Below are positions 42,573 to 52,750 of a stretch of 64,000 bases of DNA, piece after piece. Every line of letters begins with the position of its first letter. Position 1 is the stretch's first letter. Both the position numbers and the translations under genes were made by a program. Location of the stretch: contig NC_083531.1 in the NCBI RefSeq assembly GCF_032362555.1, forward strand, positions 2,976,001 through 3,040,000, in the 5' to 3' direction. The notes beneath the pieces were generated by a model, which saw nothing but the letters and a program-made list of their open reading frames with translations, was not told the DNA's origin and made no database searches. This DNA is from Amyelois transitella. Taxonomy: Eukaryota; Arthropoda; Insecta; Lepidoptera; Pyralidae.

Positions 42573-43765
42573 CTAATGAACATAAGTTCCGATATTTTTT
42601 TTTGTTGTAAGCCGAGTTCTTCTTTCGTTCAGCGTTAACCCTGCTTTAGAAAAGACTCGCTCGCAAGGAACAGATGTTGCCGTGATATTTAGGCGTTTTA
42701 GCATATATCTGTGGAGTCGCGGATAAACTCCTTTACGTTCCCTCACCCTCCAATCTCGAAATCCAGTTTTTTTAAAGCGTGGGTCTAAGATAGTAGCTTT
42801 ACTAAGCAGGACATGTTTTTCGATATCGCCGAATCTATGTACGTCTCATCTCGAATTTTAATGACGCCACTAGTTCCTCAATCGGTGCATAGGTCTCGGC
42901 AGAAGTTTTTTCTATTTGCATAAACAACAGCTTGCAAAAAACAATATATTTTGAAGCGGAGACATATTCTTCTCCACTCACTTCATTGGTGACCTCGTAG
43001 AACACCTTTAAAATAGGGATCGCTCTTTCTACAATCGCCCACTTCTCTTGTGATAGGGATAAATCAAGGTTAGCAAGAGCAAGCAAGCTAAGCAAGATTT
43101 CTCTGATATGACAAAGCTTGTCTAGTGCTTTTCTCTGATGCCTTGTAGTACAGTCGTCAAATCTCAAAACTCGAAGCAGAAACCTAAACCTTTGAGCAGA
43201 CATAGATAATCGAAATATCTCTACTGAACCACCATCTGTTCTAAATAACTCATCAACATTTATATGATTGGATTTCTTCACTCCGGATAACAATAGCAAT
43301 CCTATAAAACATTTTATTTCGTTTAGATTAGTCGGTCTGGCATATGATTCCCTATTATATTTATGTTTTACGGTATCTATATACTGATTGGTGTACTTGA
43401 TAATTATGTCAATTATACCATCGTCAAAGTGTTGCCAAATAATAATAGGATCCTTTATATTTGCCACAGCCCGTTTTGGTCCTGGTAACTGAGTTAAAAT
43501 ATTGTGCCTTTGGGTACGGACTGATTGACGATTCCTTGCTCCATTTTGTATGTTTATCCTTTCCTAGGTAAAATGAAGACGTGTTACCTGATGATTCTCG
43601 ATCACTCAAATCCTCTTCGCTGTCCGTATTTCGATCTGATGCAAGATTATCTGCTTCTACATCGTTCTCCGTTTCGCTATCCGATGATTGCTGTGAGCTT
43701 TCCTCGACAGATAAAACTTGATGTAAAAGAGCCTCAAGACGACGCTGTTCTCTTTCGTGCGACAT
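42573..43765 (-). pseudogene. piggyBac N-terminus joined to a hAT C-terminus
   Basis: On the minus strand, 43,765-43,098 is a piggyBac N-terminal region: MSHEREQRRLEALLHQVLSV, an acidic D/E/S stretch, a frame change near 43,450, then CFIGLLLLSGVKKSNHINVD and RLSMSAQRFRFLLRVLRFDD. Within one open frame it passes at about 43,098 into a hAT C-terminal region: LSQEKWAIVERAIPILKVFY, EYVSASKYIVFCKLL and, after another shift, TSVPCERVFSKAGLTLNERR with RTRLTTKKNI. This is a fusion of two unrelated transposase families by insertion or deletion. Not functional. Confidence 0.75.
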
Positions 43766-44144
43766 TCTGAAACGATTTTTTCATACTATATAAAGGAATA
43801 CCTATATTTATTATGTTTTTAAAAAAATATATCCATAAAATTATACAAAAAACACATTAATCAAATACCATTCAATATAATAAATAAGATAACAGTAACA
43901 ATAGTAATAAGTTTTGATGTTATTCTAAGATTTTTTAAATTCTGTGCTAAATTCCATGTAAATATTTTACTTGAGCCCTTCTCCCATTACTATACGCGCG
44001 CGCGACTCTAGTCTTGAATACTCGAGTAGAATACTAGTTGGATACTTGCTCGCTACCCGACGCTCGCATATTATGCTACTAAAAACATCATTTGTGCAAA
44101 CTCGTTTATTGTGGACGGACGTTATGTCCAGCAGCTCCAGTGAC

Positions 44145-45345
44145 GAGAAGGTCTCGCAGTTTTTCTGTTTTTTAGAAATAGAAGACGTCAACGCAAGAGA
44201 AAATACTGGATTCATCCATATATTGAAAGAAACATAAATTGTAGAGTTTTTGTAGCCGCACAAGAGCTACAATATGATGATAAAAAGTTTTTATCTTTTT
44301 ACCGAATGTAGTAGAGACCTACTTGCATCTTGTTATTAAAACCTGCTATACATCAACGAAATACTAAATTTAGAGAATGTGTCAGTGCGGAAGAAAGGAT
44401 TCTGATAGCCCTAAGGTAAATAATACTTCGATATGTACGTAATTAAATGTTTATTAAATTTTAATATGCAAGTACTTTATAATTATTACAATTCTTCCTG
44501 TGATTAACATAGGTATGGATTCATAATAAAGTGTGGTATTTGATTGTGCTACATTCAGACTTTCGTTTATCGTAATTGGCGTACTTATTACCTCGGCAGC
44601 ACTCATCGGTGAAGGAGTCGAATAAAGTGTGATGGGACTATTAATATTTTCACTATTTTGGTCCATTATATCGTTTATCAATGCAAGCACTCTTCTCCTA
44701 AACAGTTTTCTTTGACTATCAGTCATTTTGTTCACGTCCGATAGTAAACTCAGTAAAAACATTTTGTTTGAATTTTCAGCACTGTCACAGTTATCTTGAA
44801 TTTTAGATCGTTTCAATTTAAAATAAGCTGAAATGTTTTTCTCGGCTTCAGTTTCTTCCAGCTTCTTCCGTTTTTTGTGGTCCGTGGTGGTGGTAATTGC
44901 TGTTGCGAGATTGGTTGAGTGCTTGTACTAGTAGACGGAAGAGATGGTTGCTGTTGCGAGATTGGTTGAGTGCTTGTACTAGTAGACGGAAGAGATGATT
45001 GCTGTTGCGAGATTGGTTGAGTGTTGCTTTTGGGATGATGGCTGAAAAATTTCAAATATAAAGTACTGCTATAAGATGTCATACAATAGAGAAAGTAACA
45101 AATATAATAAAAGCAGTGTGTATTTTACACAACTATGTTCGAAAACGTGAGGGTATTCTATATAGTCCGAGGGAGTTTATACAGAACAGATTGCTCATTA
45201 TTCCCGTTATACTCGTACAACCTCATAATATAGAAATAACGGCAACTATGTCACCACATAATCCACGAAATTATTTAGCAAACTACTTTATATCTGAGCA
45301 AGGTTCATTGCCTTGGCAATACCAATCCTGTTTGCAAAATACAAT
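44145..45345 (+). pseudogene. H14 transposase relic (exon 1 about 44145-44415, exon 2 end 45112-45345)
   Basis: Exon 1 reads RNRRRQRKRKYWIHPYIERN, DDKKFLSFYRM, two stops, then FRECVSAEERILIALR at AG|gtaaat. Of exon 2 only the end is left: CILHNYVRKREGI and NPRNYLANYFISEQGSLPWQ. The catalytic part is deleted. Confidence 0.75.
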
Positions 45346-45541
45346 GTATCATTTAATAATAAACTATGTTTGTATACAAACAAAAAAATGTACCTGTTAT
45401 TTGAAATTTGTTCCCAATTTCTGCCCAAGTCTTGTCTATTGTATTTTTCCGCATGTAGTCAGGTAAATTGTAGTTATATAAACAGGCATGTTTTTCAATT
45501 TCTTGTACAAAATTAATATTTGTTTCTTGCTCCGCCGCCAT
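44454..45541 (-). pseudogene. H14 MADF-like relic (exon 1 about 45400-45541, exon 2 part 44454-45035)
   Basis: Exon 1 MAAEQETNINFVQEIEKHAC with LYNYNLPDYMRKNTIDKTWA is a recognisable MADF start. Exon 2 lacks the KKW region. It has a Q/S/T-rich stretch made by a 51-bp minisatellite (44,890-45,035; unit starting TTGCTGTTGCGAGATTGGTT), then MFLLSLLSDVNKMTDSQRKL. Frame changes separate the parts. Confidence 0.6.
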
Positions 45542-47191
45542 CTTGTCAAACCGCGCGCGACGCGACGCACAACCGACCAACACGGCGGGTATCGCGAGAC
45601 TAGTAGCGAACGCGTAGAATACCAGTATCGTAGTGTGCGAATCTCCATATGAATGTATGTGAGATACTTTGCGGCGACTAGTCATGGCTTAGTCTCCGAG
45701 ACTAGAGTCGCGCGGGGGTATCGTAATGAGAGAAGGGCTTTACTTGTTTGGTGACGACGGTCTCACGGACCGGGTTGGCAATAAAACTCCGGAACGTGCG
45801 TTCGCCGCGAAGCCACGAGCGGCACTGAATGTTTAGGACTTAAAATGAGGCAGCTACTCGAAATCGCAACCCGAATAGACGGCGGGCGACATATACGTCA
45901 CCAATGGCGGGTTAATGGCATTTTTATCTTCATCCTTTTGAAGCACTAAATTTAATTTACTCGTTACAGCTTTCCAATCACCAATTTCGGTATAACAGAT
46001 TTCGTTGACGTGAACCGGCAAACATTCAGGGATATATATAGGTCCAGATCTCAACTGTCTTTTCACTTGCCGTTCAGTCTGAGAGTGAACAGAGTCCCCT
46101 TCGTTTTGGGTATGCCCCTTGATGAGAAATTTATGAATGATGGACTTTATATTTGGATAGTTCTGCACAGAATAAAGATACATAGCCAACATGAACTTAT
46201 TCTTCTGCTGTCCAGCATGATTTTCAGAGTAAAAAACAACGTCAACTGGTTTGCCACCGTCTGAAATATAATTTTATATATTTAAAAACGCATGTGGCAA
46301 ACTCGTTAGAACCTCTATGAGCCTGTGACTCGTCCTAGACATAACTTTCAACACAGTGGGTTTTTACATCGTAAATTGTCAGATTCAGTACATTCAGTTT
46401 CGAGTTATAATAAAATACAGAAATTTCTCCTTTCGGACATTGAAATACTGCCCGTAAGTCATACACGGCAACCACTATGTCATCATTATTCTTGTCTTTT
46501 TCTTTCTCATTTCGAGATAAAAGTTTTTCTTGATGGTGATTTAAGTAACTTTCTTTTTTTCAATTCCTTTTCTTCATCCGTACAATTTTTATAAGCCTCA
46601 CAAAATTCACAAGTGTCTTTTTTAGGGACAAAGAAAGAAATATTGAATTCTTTTGTAAATATTCGATAAAACATTATATAATTAACGAAACCACATTATT
46701 AGCCTTGCATTGATCTACATAGTCTCTGTGAATGTCGGAAATAGTTTTGCTTCCATCAATGTATTTTCTTTTTGAATTAGCTCTCAAGTAGTGAGATTCT
46801 ATTTTAGGTATAGCTTCTATGAAAGCTTTTGCACAATTCTTCAGTGTGTCTGTCATCTATGTGGGCATGGTTACTATAACATCCACGTTTATCTTTAATT
46901 AAAGAGATGTTTGTATTTAGATTTTTCTTTTTTAATGCAGTTTCTATGGGTCGCACGGTGGGGCAATAGACCCTCATTCGTACCATCAAATCAACTAAAC
47001 CAGTTAGACCTTCTAAAATGGATCGGATGTTATCAAAGACGTGTCTTCTTCTAGAAATAAACTCAAATTAACTCAATTTTGGTGATAATATTTTTTATTT
47101 ATTTAAAAAGGTACATCATATTATTATTTCAATAAACTAAATAAATTTAAATCCTCCAAAATTCGTAGTTATGAACAATATTGGGTTATTA

Positions 47192-49572
47192 TTAAAGATA
47201 TGTTAAGGCACCGTCATCGTCATCGTCATCATCGTCATCATCATCATAATCATAATCAGCACCTTTATCAACTGATTTATTTGGAGATGGAGCTTTTAAC
47301 ATGAACAGTGCTTCTTGAGGGATATTTTTAACTTTGTTTTTGACCGGTTTTTGTTTACTTGTGATAACGGGATCAGAACTTAGTAAAAAAAAGTTAAAAA
47401 TATCCCTGTTCGATTGCTGCCTACTACATTTCCTAGAATGGTGCTCCCTATAGCGCTTAAAGTCCTTATTTCTTGCCTCCTGTGACTCTTCTGTCAATTG
47501 TCCTATGGGCAATGTCGCAAATGATATTATTTCTGGCCCATGAATTAAATACTTATGTAAGGTAGGTGGCATGTTGTACCATGGGTATAAAGATACGAAA
47601 TATCTGGCAGTATTAAGCGCAAACAACCTGTACTTTTCACTATCTATGTCAAATCCACTTGATATAGTGATCAAAATTATGTGCATCTTTTTAATTAAGT
47701 CAATGTCTATATGAGTAATTTCTGCGGATAGCTCTGGATTTTGAAAAAAACGCCTGGCTGTATTGCCATCGTTGCTATTTCCAAAACCAGGTTTGGGTTT
47801 GTCTACAATAAGGCCACACTTTTTTCTAAACTCTGTTTGTATGCGAGTTTTATTTTCTGAAACGATTTGCTTGTCGTCCTTCCCACGAGCTTGCCATCTT
47901 GCTATGGGCAGCTTGTATGCTAAATGTAGTAGACATTCGAAGCATCGAATCCAACCGTGCAAAATAGAAAGACCAAATCTCAAATTATCGGTATTCACAT
48001 CCCTTTTAACCATTTCATCTATGTTATTGAAAAGTTTTGATGTTGCACCGCATAAAAAGCATTTCATGGTTGATGTGGTTTCTGTCAGGGCATTACACAC
48101 CTTCCCGTCCACCATAGATAAAATTAATTCGTAACGAATTTTTAATGTTTTGTTCTCAATATTTACAGTACTTTCACGAAGATTTGATATTTGGTTTTCT
48201 ATTTCACGGTTTTCTTGAATAGACACATCAACAGATTCCTTCTGAAATTCAATTTTTATTGGCCTACAATATCTTGTTGACGCAGGACTTGGGTTTTGCC
48301 ATATGACGATATCATTAGCTACCAATCTTAGCGGTACCAGACATGTAATAAATACAGCTGAATCGGTAGCTGCAGAGTCTTGAAATGCTTGCTTATAAGA
48401 GCTATGACCGGAAGACCCGTCAAATCCCCATTTAGATACTAGACATATTTCATTGCACCGGTCGAGGTCGTCATTCAGGGTATTGATGACAGGAATCAAT
48501 GTTTGACATAATCGCATAGAAGTGTGATCTAAAAGAGATTGTAGCTTGACAGAAGCACTAGTTTCAGTTACGGTAATGTCATGAGGGTAACATAGCTTTT
48601 TAGCAGCCTGAACTAATTTATATGAAGGGAATTTTTCCGGAGCTCTTCGTCGAATCACATTGTACGCCTCACGGGAAAGCTTTGCTTCTATCATATCAGA
48701 TAAAGCATCTTCAGCTGACACTAACTCTTGCGGCTTCAAGGATTTCTGATAAGCTTCTTTATAAGCCTTGGCTTGTTCTGGATGTTTAGAAATATCTTTA
48801 ATAACTTTTGAAGCTTGCACTTGACCTTCAGATCTTAAACTCATACAAGCAGCATAAACTAATTCTTTGGATGTCATTGATTCACGCAACTGCTTGGTTT
48901 TAGCACGTTTGCTGTTATCCGAAGAATTCTCAAAAGAGGTAACGGGTCGGCCGCGTTTAAGTGTGGACTTAGTGCGTGGAAAAGAAATTGATGTCTCAAG
49001 CCATTCTTTGTTATTAATACTAAATTTGTTTTCAGTTCTACTCGCTTTTGCCCATCTTGATTTGTATTGAGACTTGAAAGCACTCAATTTCTTTTTCATA
49101 TACTCGAAGTCACAACCAATTCGTTTTTCAAGCTCTTTAATTAAATGCATGTATCGTTGTTCTAAACTATTCTCCCCAGAACTATTCATTATGCTTATAA
49201 GTTCTTTTCTTGTAATAAATAACAATTTATTAGACGTTCCTGAAAGAAAATAAATAGTTCTAAATGCGAAAGTCAAATATGATAAAAAATGTTTTCTGTG
49301 AGTCATGAACTAAAAATTGACATACTTCGTATAGTGGCAAAAAGTGGCAAAATTTGAAACTTATTTCTAAAAACCTATAAAGTAAAGAATATTTTCGTAT
49401 AACAACCATAGCTTAATATTGCTTTGAACTCAAACAAAACATCGAATGTTTATAAAATTTCTCGTAATTCGATTATAAAACTTTATTTATCTCGGCTACT
49501 AGGAAGTATTTACGCAATGAAAAAAAAAGAATGACTAAATCACTGTTACATACCTGAGGATGAAGGTTCCAT
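47192..49572 (-). CDS. Transib transposase, RAG1 core relative (exons 49554-49572, 47192-49239)
   Basis: Exon 1 is only MEPSSS plus one base, with a gtatgt donor; exon 2 (acceptor tttcag) continues GTSNKLLFITRKELISIMNS, giving about 688 residues. Catalytic regions are visible: SKWGFDGSSGHSSYKQAF (first Asp), LSMVDGKVCNALTE (second Asp), CFLCGATS and HGWIRCFECLLHLAYK (zinc ligands), GNSNDGNTARRFF, and IGQLTEESQEARNKD (Glu). DIFNFFLLSSDPVI and a poly-Asp tail follow. No stop is seen. The tiny first exon fixes the start; the longer intron-reading start (MTHRKHF) is not used. Confidence 0.88.
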
Positions 49573-49833
49573 GTCTAAATAACACCAAAAATAATTCAAT
49601 TTAGTGAGAAATCGCACTTAATTGCACGTAAATTACGAGCGCTAAATATCTTATCGACAATATACGGATGTTTACTTCTCTTTTATAACAAACTAAGTTC
49701 GTAATGAGACGTTTCAATACTGTCGATTGATACCTCGGTTAGTTATCTTAATAAGTGATATAATAAGGGTACTCTGTAATCACTTTATTTTATTGAAATA
49801 TCGGTACAGTTTGAGGGTAGCGGCCCCACTGTG
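49573..49833. promoter_or_regulatory. 5' region of the Transib element
   Basis: About 260 bp between the first exon and the right end. It holds the terminal repeat (CACAGTGGGGCCGCTACCCT) and should hold the promoter; no specific site is recognised. Confidence 0.35.
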
Positions 49834-50059
49834 GGTCGGTTGTTTATTGCAAGAGTATTAAGATAAAAGTCCTTGCATACCCTTATTTTTACACCTTGCA
49901 GAGTAAAACAATGCCTTATTATTGTTTCGTTTTGGGTGCTGGAGTCCCATTTTCATCAATTCTAACATAACGTTGTACTGGCTAGATATTACACACACAT
50001 TTATTTGCCAAATAAAATAAATTGGCATGTCTTAAACACAATTAACATACCTTCTTTTA

Positions 50060-50560
50060 ATAACATTGCGTTTTAGAACGGTTTGAGGAAATTTTATGTA
50101 TTTATGCAGGATTGTCGGGTGATTCAATGCTGCTATCGCATCCCTCAATGCCCGAGATACTGATTGCTGCGACATGGCCCATGGCGTTGGTAGCTGCCAG
50201 TTGCATAGAATGAAAGTGCTACTAGTATCTGTAAACCAAAACCAATTAATTAAGCAATTAGGAACTTTTGCAAACTTGTTTGTATCACAAACTAACACAA
50301 AGTACTCACATAATTTGAAACAAAATTACCTTGTATTTTGTACTGATATCACTTCTTCTTTTAGGAGCTTGCATCAAGGGTTTAAGCTCTTGATATAAAA
50401 AAACCGTTTAATCATGGAAAAATGCCTTGGTGACACGATAATTTTAAATAAATTCGTCTTCACTCATAGCAAGTGCATTATCGGCATACCGAGCAATCCT
50501 ACGCAAATTACGCGTTTCTCGCAAATACTTTCTACAGGCAATTTTTTACAAGTAAAATGT
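50060..50560 (-). pseudogene. H15: HARBI1-like transposase relic (two exon fragments)
   Basis: Minus strand 50,560-50,332 reads RNLRRIARYADNALAMSEDE, one stop, NYRVTKAFF and, with a shift, LKPLMQAPKRRSD to an AAG|gtaatt donor. Then 50,298-50,060 reads LPTPWAMSQQSVSRALRDAI, AALNHPTILHKYIKFPQT, NVIKRR. This is the N-terminal half of a HARBI1-like transposase; the catalytic exons are missing. Confidence 0.65.
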
Positions 50561-50792
50561 ATACACAATTTTCACAAAGATACTATTTCGTATTATGATT
50601 ATCACAATAAATATCCAAGATTAACACAAGTTCAACGCAATGTGGGGCTGTCAAAATGATTCCAAGTTCCAAAACACAATATCATTGTTAATAAGTGAAC
50701 TAACTCAATATCCGCCCGATTTCGCCCCAATGTGGTGTGTATTCAAGAGTGCCAAATGATGTTTCTTGCATTGAGATTGGCATTGTATATTG

Positions 50793-51085
50793 TTATTGTA
50801 AGTCGAGAGTAAGCCTGCTGTTAGTGGCGTAGATGATTTTCATCGGAACACGATGACTCCGGCATATCTTCTCCTTCGCGACCAATTCATTGCAAGCAAA
50901 TGCTACACACTGCTCCCGTATAGATAACTCCCTGATGATTTTGGATGGGTTCCACATCGCCACAACCTCCGATGTATACAGGTGACGCTTTACGATAGGT
51001 TCGTCACAATCGTCTCGAGTCGGTGCACCCGAACTCGTTGAAGGAACAGGATCACTCCCTGACGCCTCTGCAGCCATATTCAATG
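50793..51085 (-). pseudogene. Unrecognised transposon-like protein start
   Basis: MAAEASGSDPVPSTSSGAPT is followed by KRHLYTSEVVAMWNPSKI and IIRELSIREQCVAFACNELV, AKEKICRSHRVPMKI. I do not recognise it with certainty; the pattern MWNPSKIIREL...REQC resembles N-termini of insect IS1595/Merlin-like transposases. It abuts the pogo relic downstream of its DDE part. Confidence 0.35.
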
Positions 51086-51930
51086 CAATCTGAAGTCCGA
51101 TGTGAATGCCAAGGTAAACGTCGCGTAATCCAAACAAATCCAGTTAGTAAGCCAAGTCGTGTGATTCTTCTAAAAACTTTCAGTGTCGCCCTCTTAAATC
51201 TATTTCGAGGAAATATAAACATCACAGGAACTGTATTGCCAGTTGCTAATACGGCTCCAATCAAAGTCACGTTTGTGCCCCGTTCTCCTGACGTTACAGA
51301 ACCAACGTTATGTTTTCCTTTGGCTGCTATTATTTTACCCGGTTTTATGACTGTCGAAACTCCGGTTTCGTCGATGTTCCATATCCTAGAAGGTGGGAAT
51401 TTATATTTATCCATAAGCACCGCTAACTTGTCATAAAAAAGTTTAACATTTGTTTTATTAAACGAGTTTTATTGACCTTCCTAAGCCGGTCGGTTCGGGT
51501 TTTCTAATCGACAATTCACTATTCCTCTTAAGAAAGGTTGTTAGCCAATCTTTCCCTGCTAATTTATTTACATGCCAACTGTCAGCTATTTTTCGATTAT
51601 ATTTAATGGCACATTCATAAGCAAGACCCCGTACATCTGATGGAGTTAAACCATAAAGGATAAGTGCAACTTTTATGAGGTAATCTTTTAATATTGTTTC
51701 TTGGTCAACATAAAAAATCTGGCGTGCGTTTGCATATTCCTTAAACACATCAGCATTAAGATTCGCTTTTAGCTTCTTAAAATACCTGGAAAGCGTTGTT
51801 CTGTCGATATTGTTATCTTTAGCCGACTTTCTTATACTCTTCCCATTGATAACTTCATCTACAGCTCGTTTTAACAAATCTTTACTGTTATTAGCACGAT
51901 CAGTTTTTCTTTTATAAGTTCGCATCCTGA
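51086..51930 (-). pseudogene. pogo/Tigger transposase relic (N-terminal and early DDE)
   Basis: MRTYKRKTDRANNSKDLLKR and GKSIRKSAKDNNIDRTTLSR are the pogo helix-turn-helix; SDVRGLAYECAIKYN and DWLTTFLKRNSELSIRKPE the CENP-B-like region. After a frame change near 51,440 the DDE part reads FPPSRIWNIDETGVSTVIKP, KGKHNVGSVTSGERGTNVTL and AVLATGNTVPVMFIFPR. The rest is lost. Confidence 0.8.
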
Positions 51931-51969
51931 AATAAATAAAATATTTGATGTTTAAGCGAGGCATAACTT

Positions 51970-52750
51970 ACTGTCATTAATGCACGTCTAGCAAAAAAAA
52001 ACAGTGCCATCAAACATCGAAACAAAAGTTAGGGGTCACTTGACCATGGTTCATTTGACCCCGTCTGTTATGACTCAAGTGACCCTTTCCCCGAATAATT
52101 TGTAATAAACTAAAATGCTAAAAAACCGTTGCAAATAGGGAAACTTTGGAATCATAATCGTTAACAGTAATTAATAATACTGCAAAATACACTTACTTGA
52201 TTGCCAGATAATAATATTTGTGACATTAAATCAAAATCCAGTGGAGCGATGTTTTTTTTACTTTTGGCGCGAAATCTACAACAGAGCGCACTCTCACCCA
52301 TACCAAACGCCGGCCGGCGACTAAAGAAACGGTGGTTCTATTCCCTCACCTCCCCGCTTCCCCTTATAATTCTCTTTCGTATTTATCACGCACCGTGTTG
52401 GTGGTACTAAGGGTGGCGCGGTAGACCCCACGTCTCAACTGACCCCGCTCTGCCCTATATAATCTAGTATCCGGAAAGACGTTCGGGATAAATAAAAGAA
52501 ATAAAGCACTAATTATTCAGTAATTATTTATTTATTTGTACTTAGATATATTATCATTGTCCTTAAAGACTATTTTGTCGAAAAAAGTAATTAAAATTAT
52601 GAAAAAAAAAAAAACAATTATTAAACTAATTAACATAACTCAAATATTCTTTGGATCAAAACAAAAATTAGGAATAAAAATCTCAGACTAGTATATATAC
52701 CTAGACTAATAATAAAAAATACAAAATAAGAAGAAAAATGAATTAACTTT
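51970..52750. other. No gene recognised
   Basis: Contains repeats of TGACC and GGTCACTTGACC-like words around 52,030-52,090 and an AT-rich stretch at 52,500-52,740. No coding signal is recognised. Confidence 0.3.

Larger units (their letters stand above)
43974..45739 (+). mobile_element. H14: shrunken PIF/Harbinger
   Basis: Ends AGCCCTTCTCYCATTACKAT are followed inward by CGCGCGACTCTAGTCT on both sides. The seven bases TTACTTG stand on both sides (43,967-43,973 and 45,740-45,746); the adjacent trinucleotides are thus TTG and TTA. Inside are a decayed exon 1, a shortened MADF gene and only the end of transposase exon 2, so an internal deletion has occurred. Confidence 0.8.
46954..49833 (-). 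mobile_element. Transib DNA transposon, close to intact
   Basis: The ends are CACGGTGGGGC (left) and CACAGTGGGGC (right, read inward), with partly shared inner sequence (ACCCTCA). The GGTCG target copy (5 bp, GC-rich as usual for Transib) stands at 46,949-46,953 and 49,834-49,838. The heptamer-like CACAGTG equals the RAG recombination signal consensus. It holds one two-exon gene. It interrupts the DUF7869-type relic. Confidence 0.88.
45850..49930 (-). pseudogene. DUF7869-type coding relic, split by a Transib element
   Basis: The minus strand right of the Transib element reads VKIRVCKDFYLNTLAINN (about 49,900-49,839). Left of it the same frame goes on RPIETALKKKNLNTNISLIK, KDKRGCYSNH, then (with a shift) IPKIESHYLRANSKRKYIDG, FYRIFTKEFNISFFVPKKDT with CEFCEAYKNC, VVAVYDLRAVFQCPKGEISV, VVFYSENHAGQQKNKFMLAM and IKGHTQNEGDSVHSQTERQV. 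This pattern is that of the large DUF7869 family found in many insect genomes and likely transposon-borne. A few stops and one shift are present. Confidence 0.7.

Noticed and set aside
47192-49572. Host gene of 700 residues
   Set aside because: Terminal repeats, target copy and sequence motifs make it a Transib transposase.
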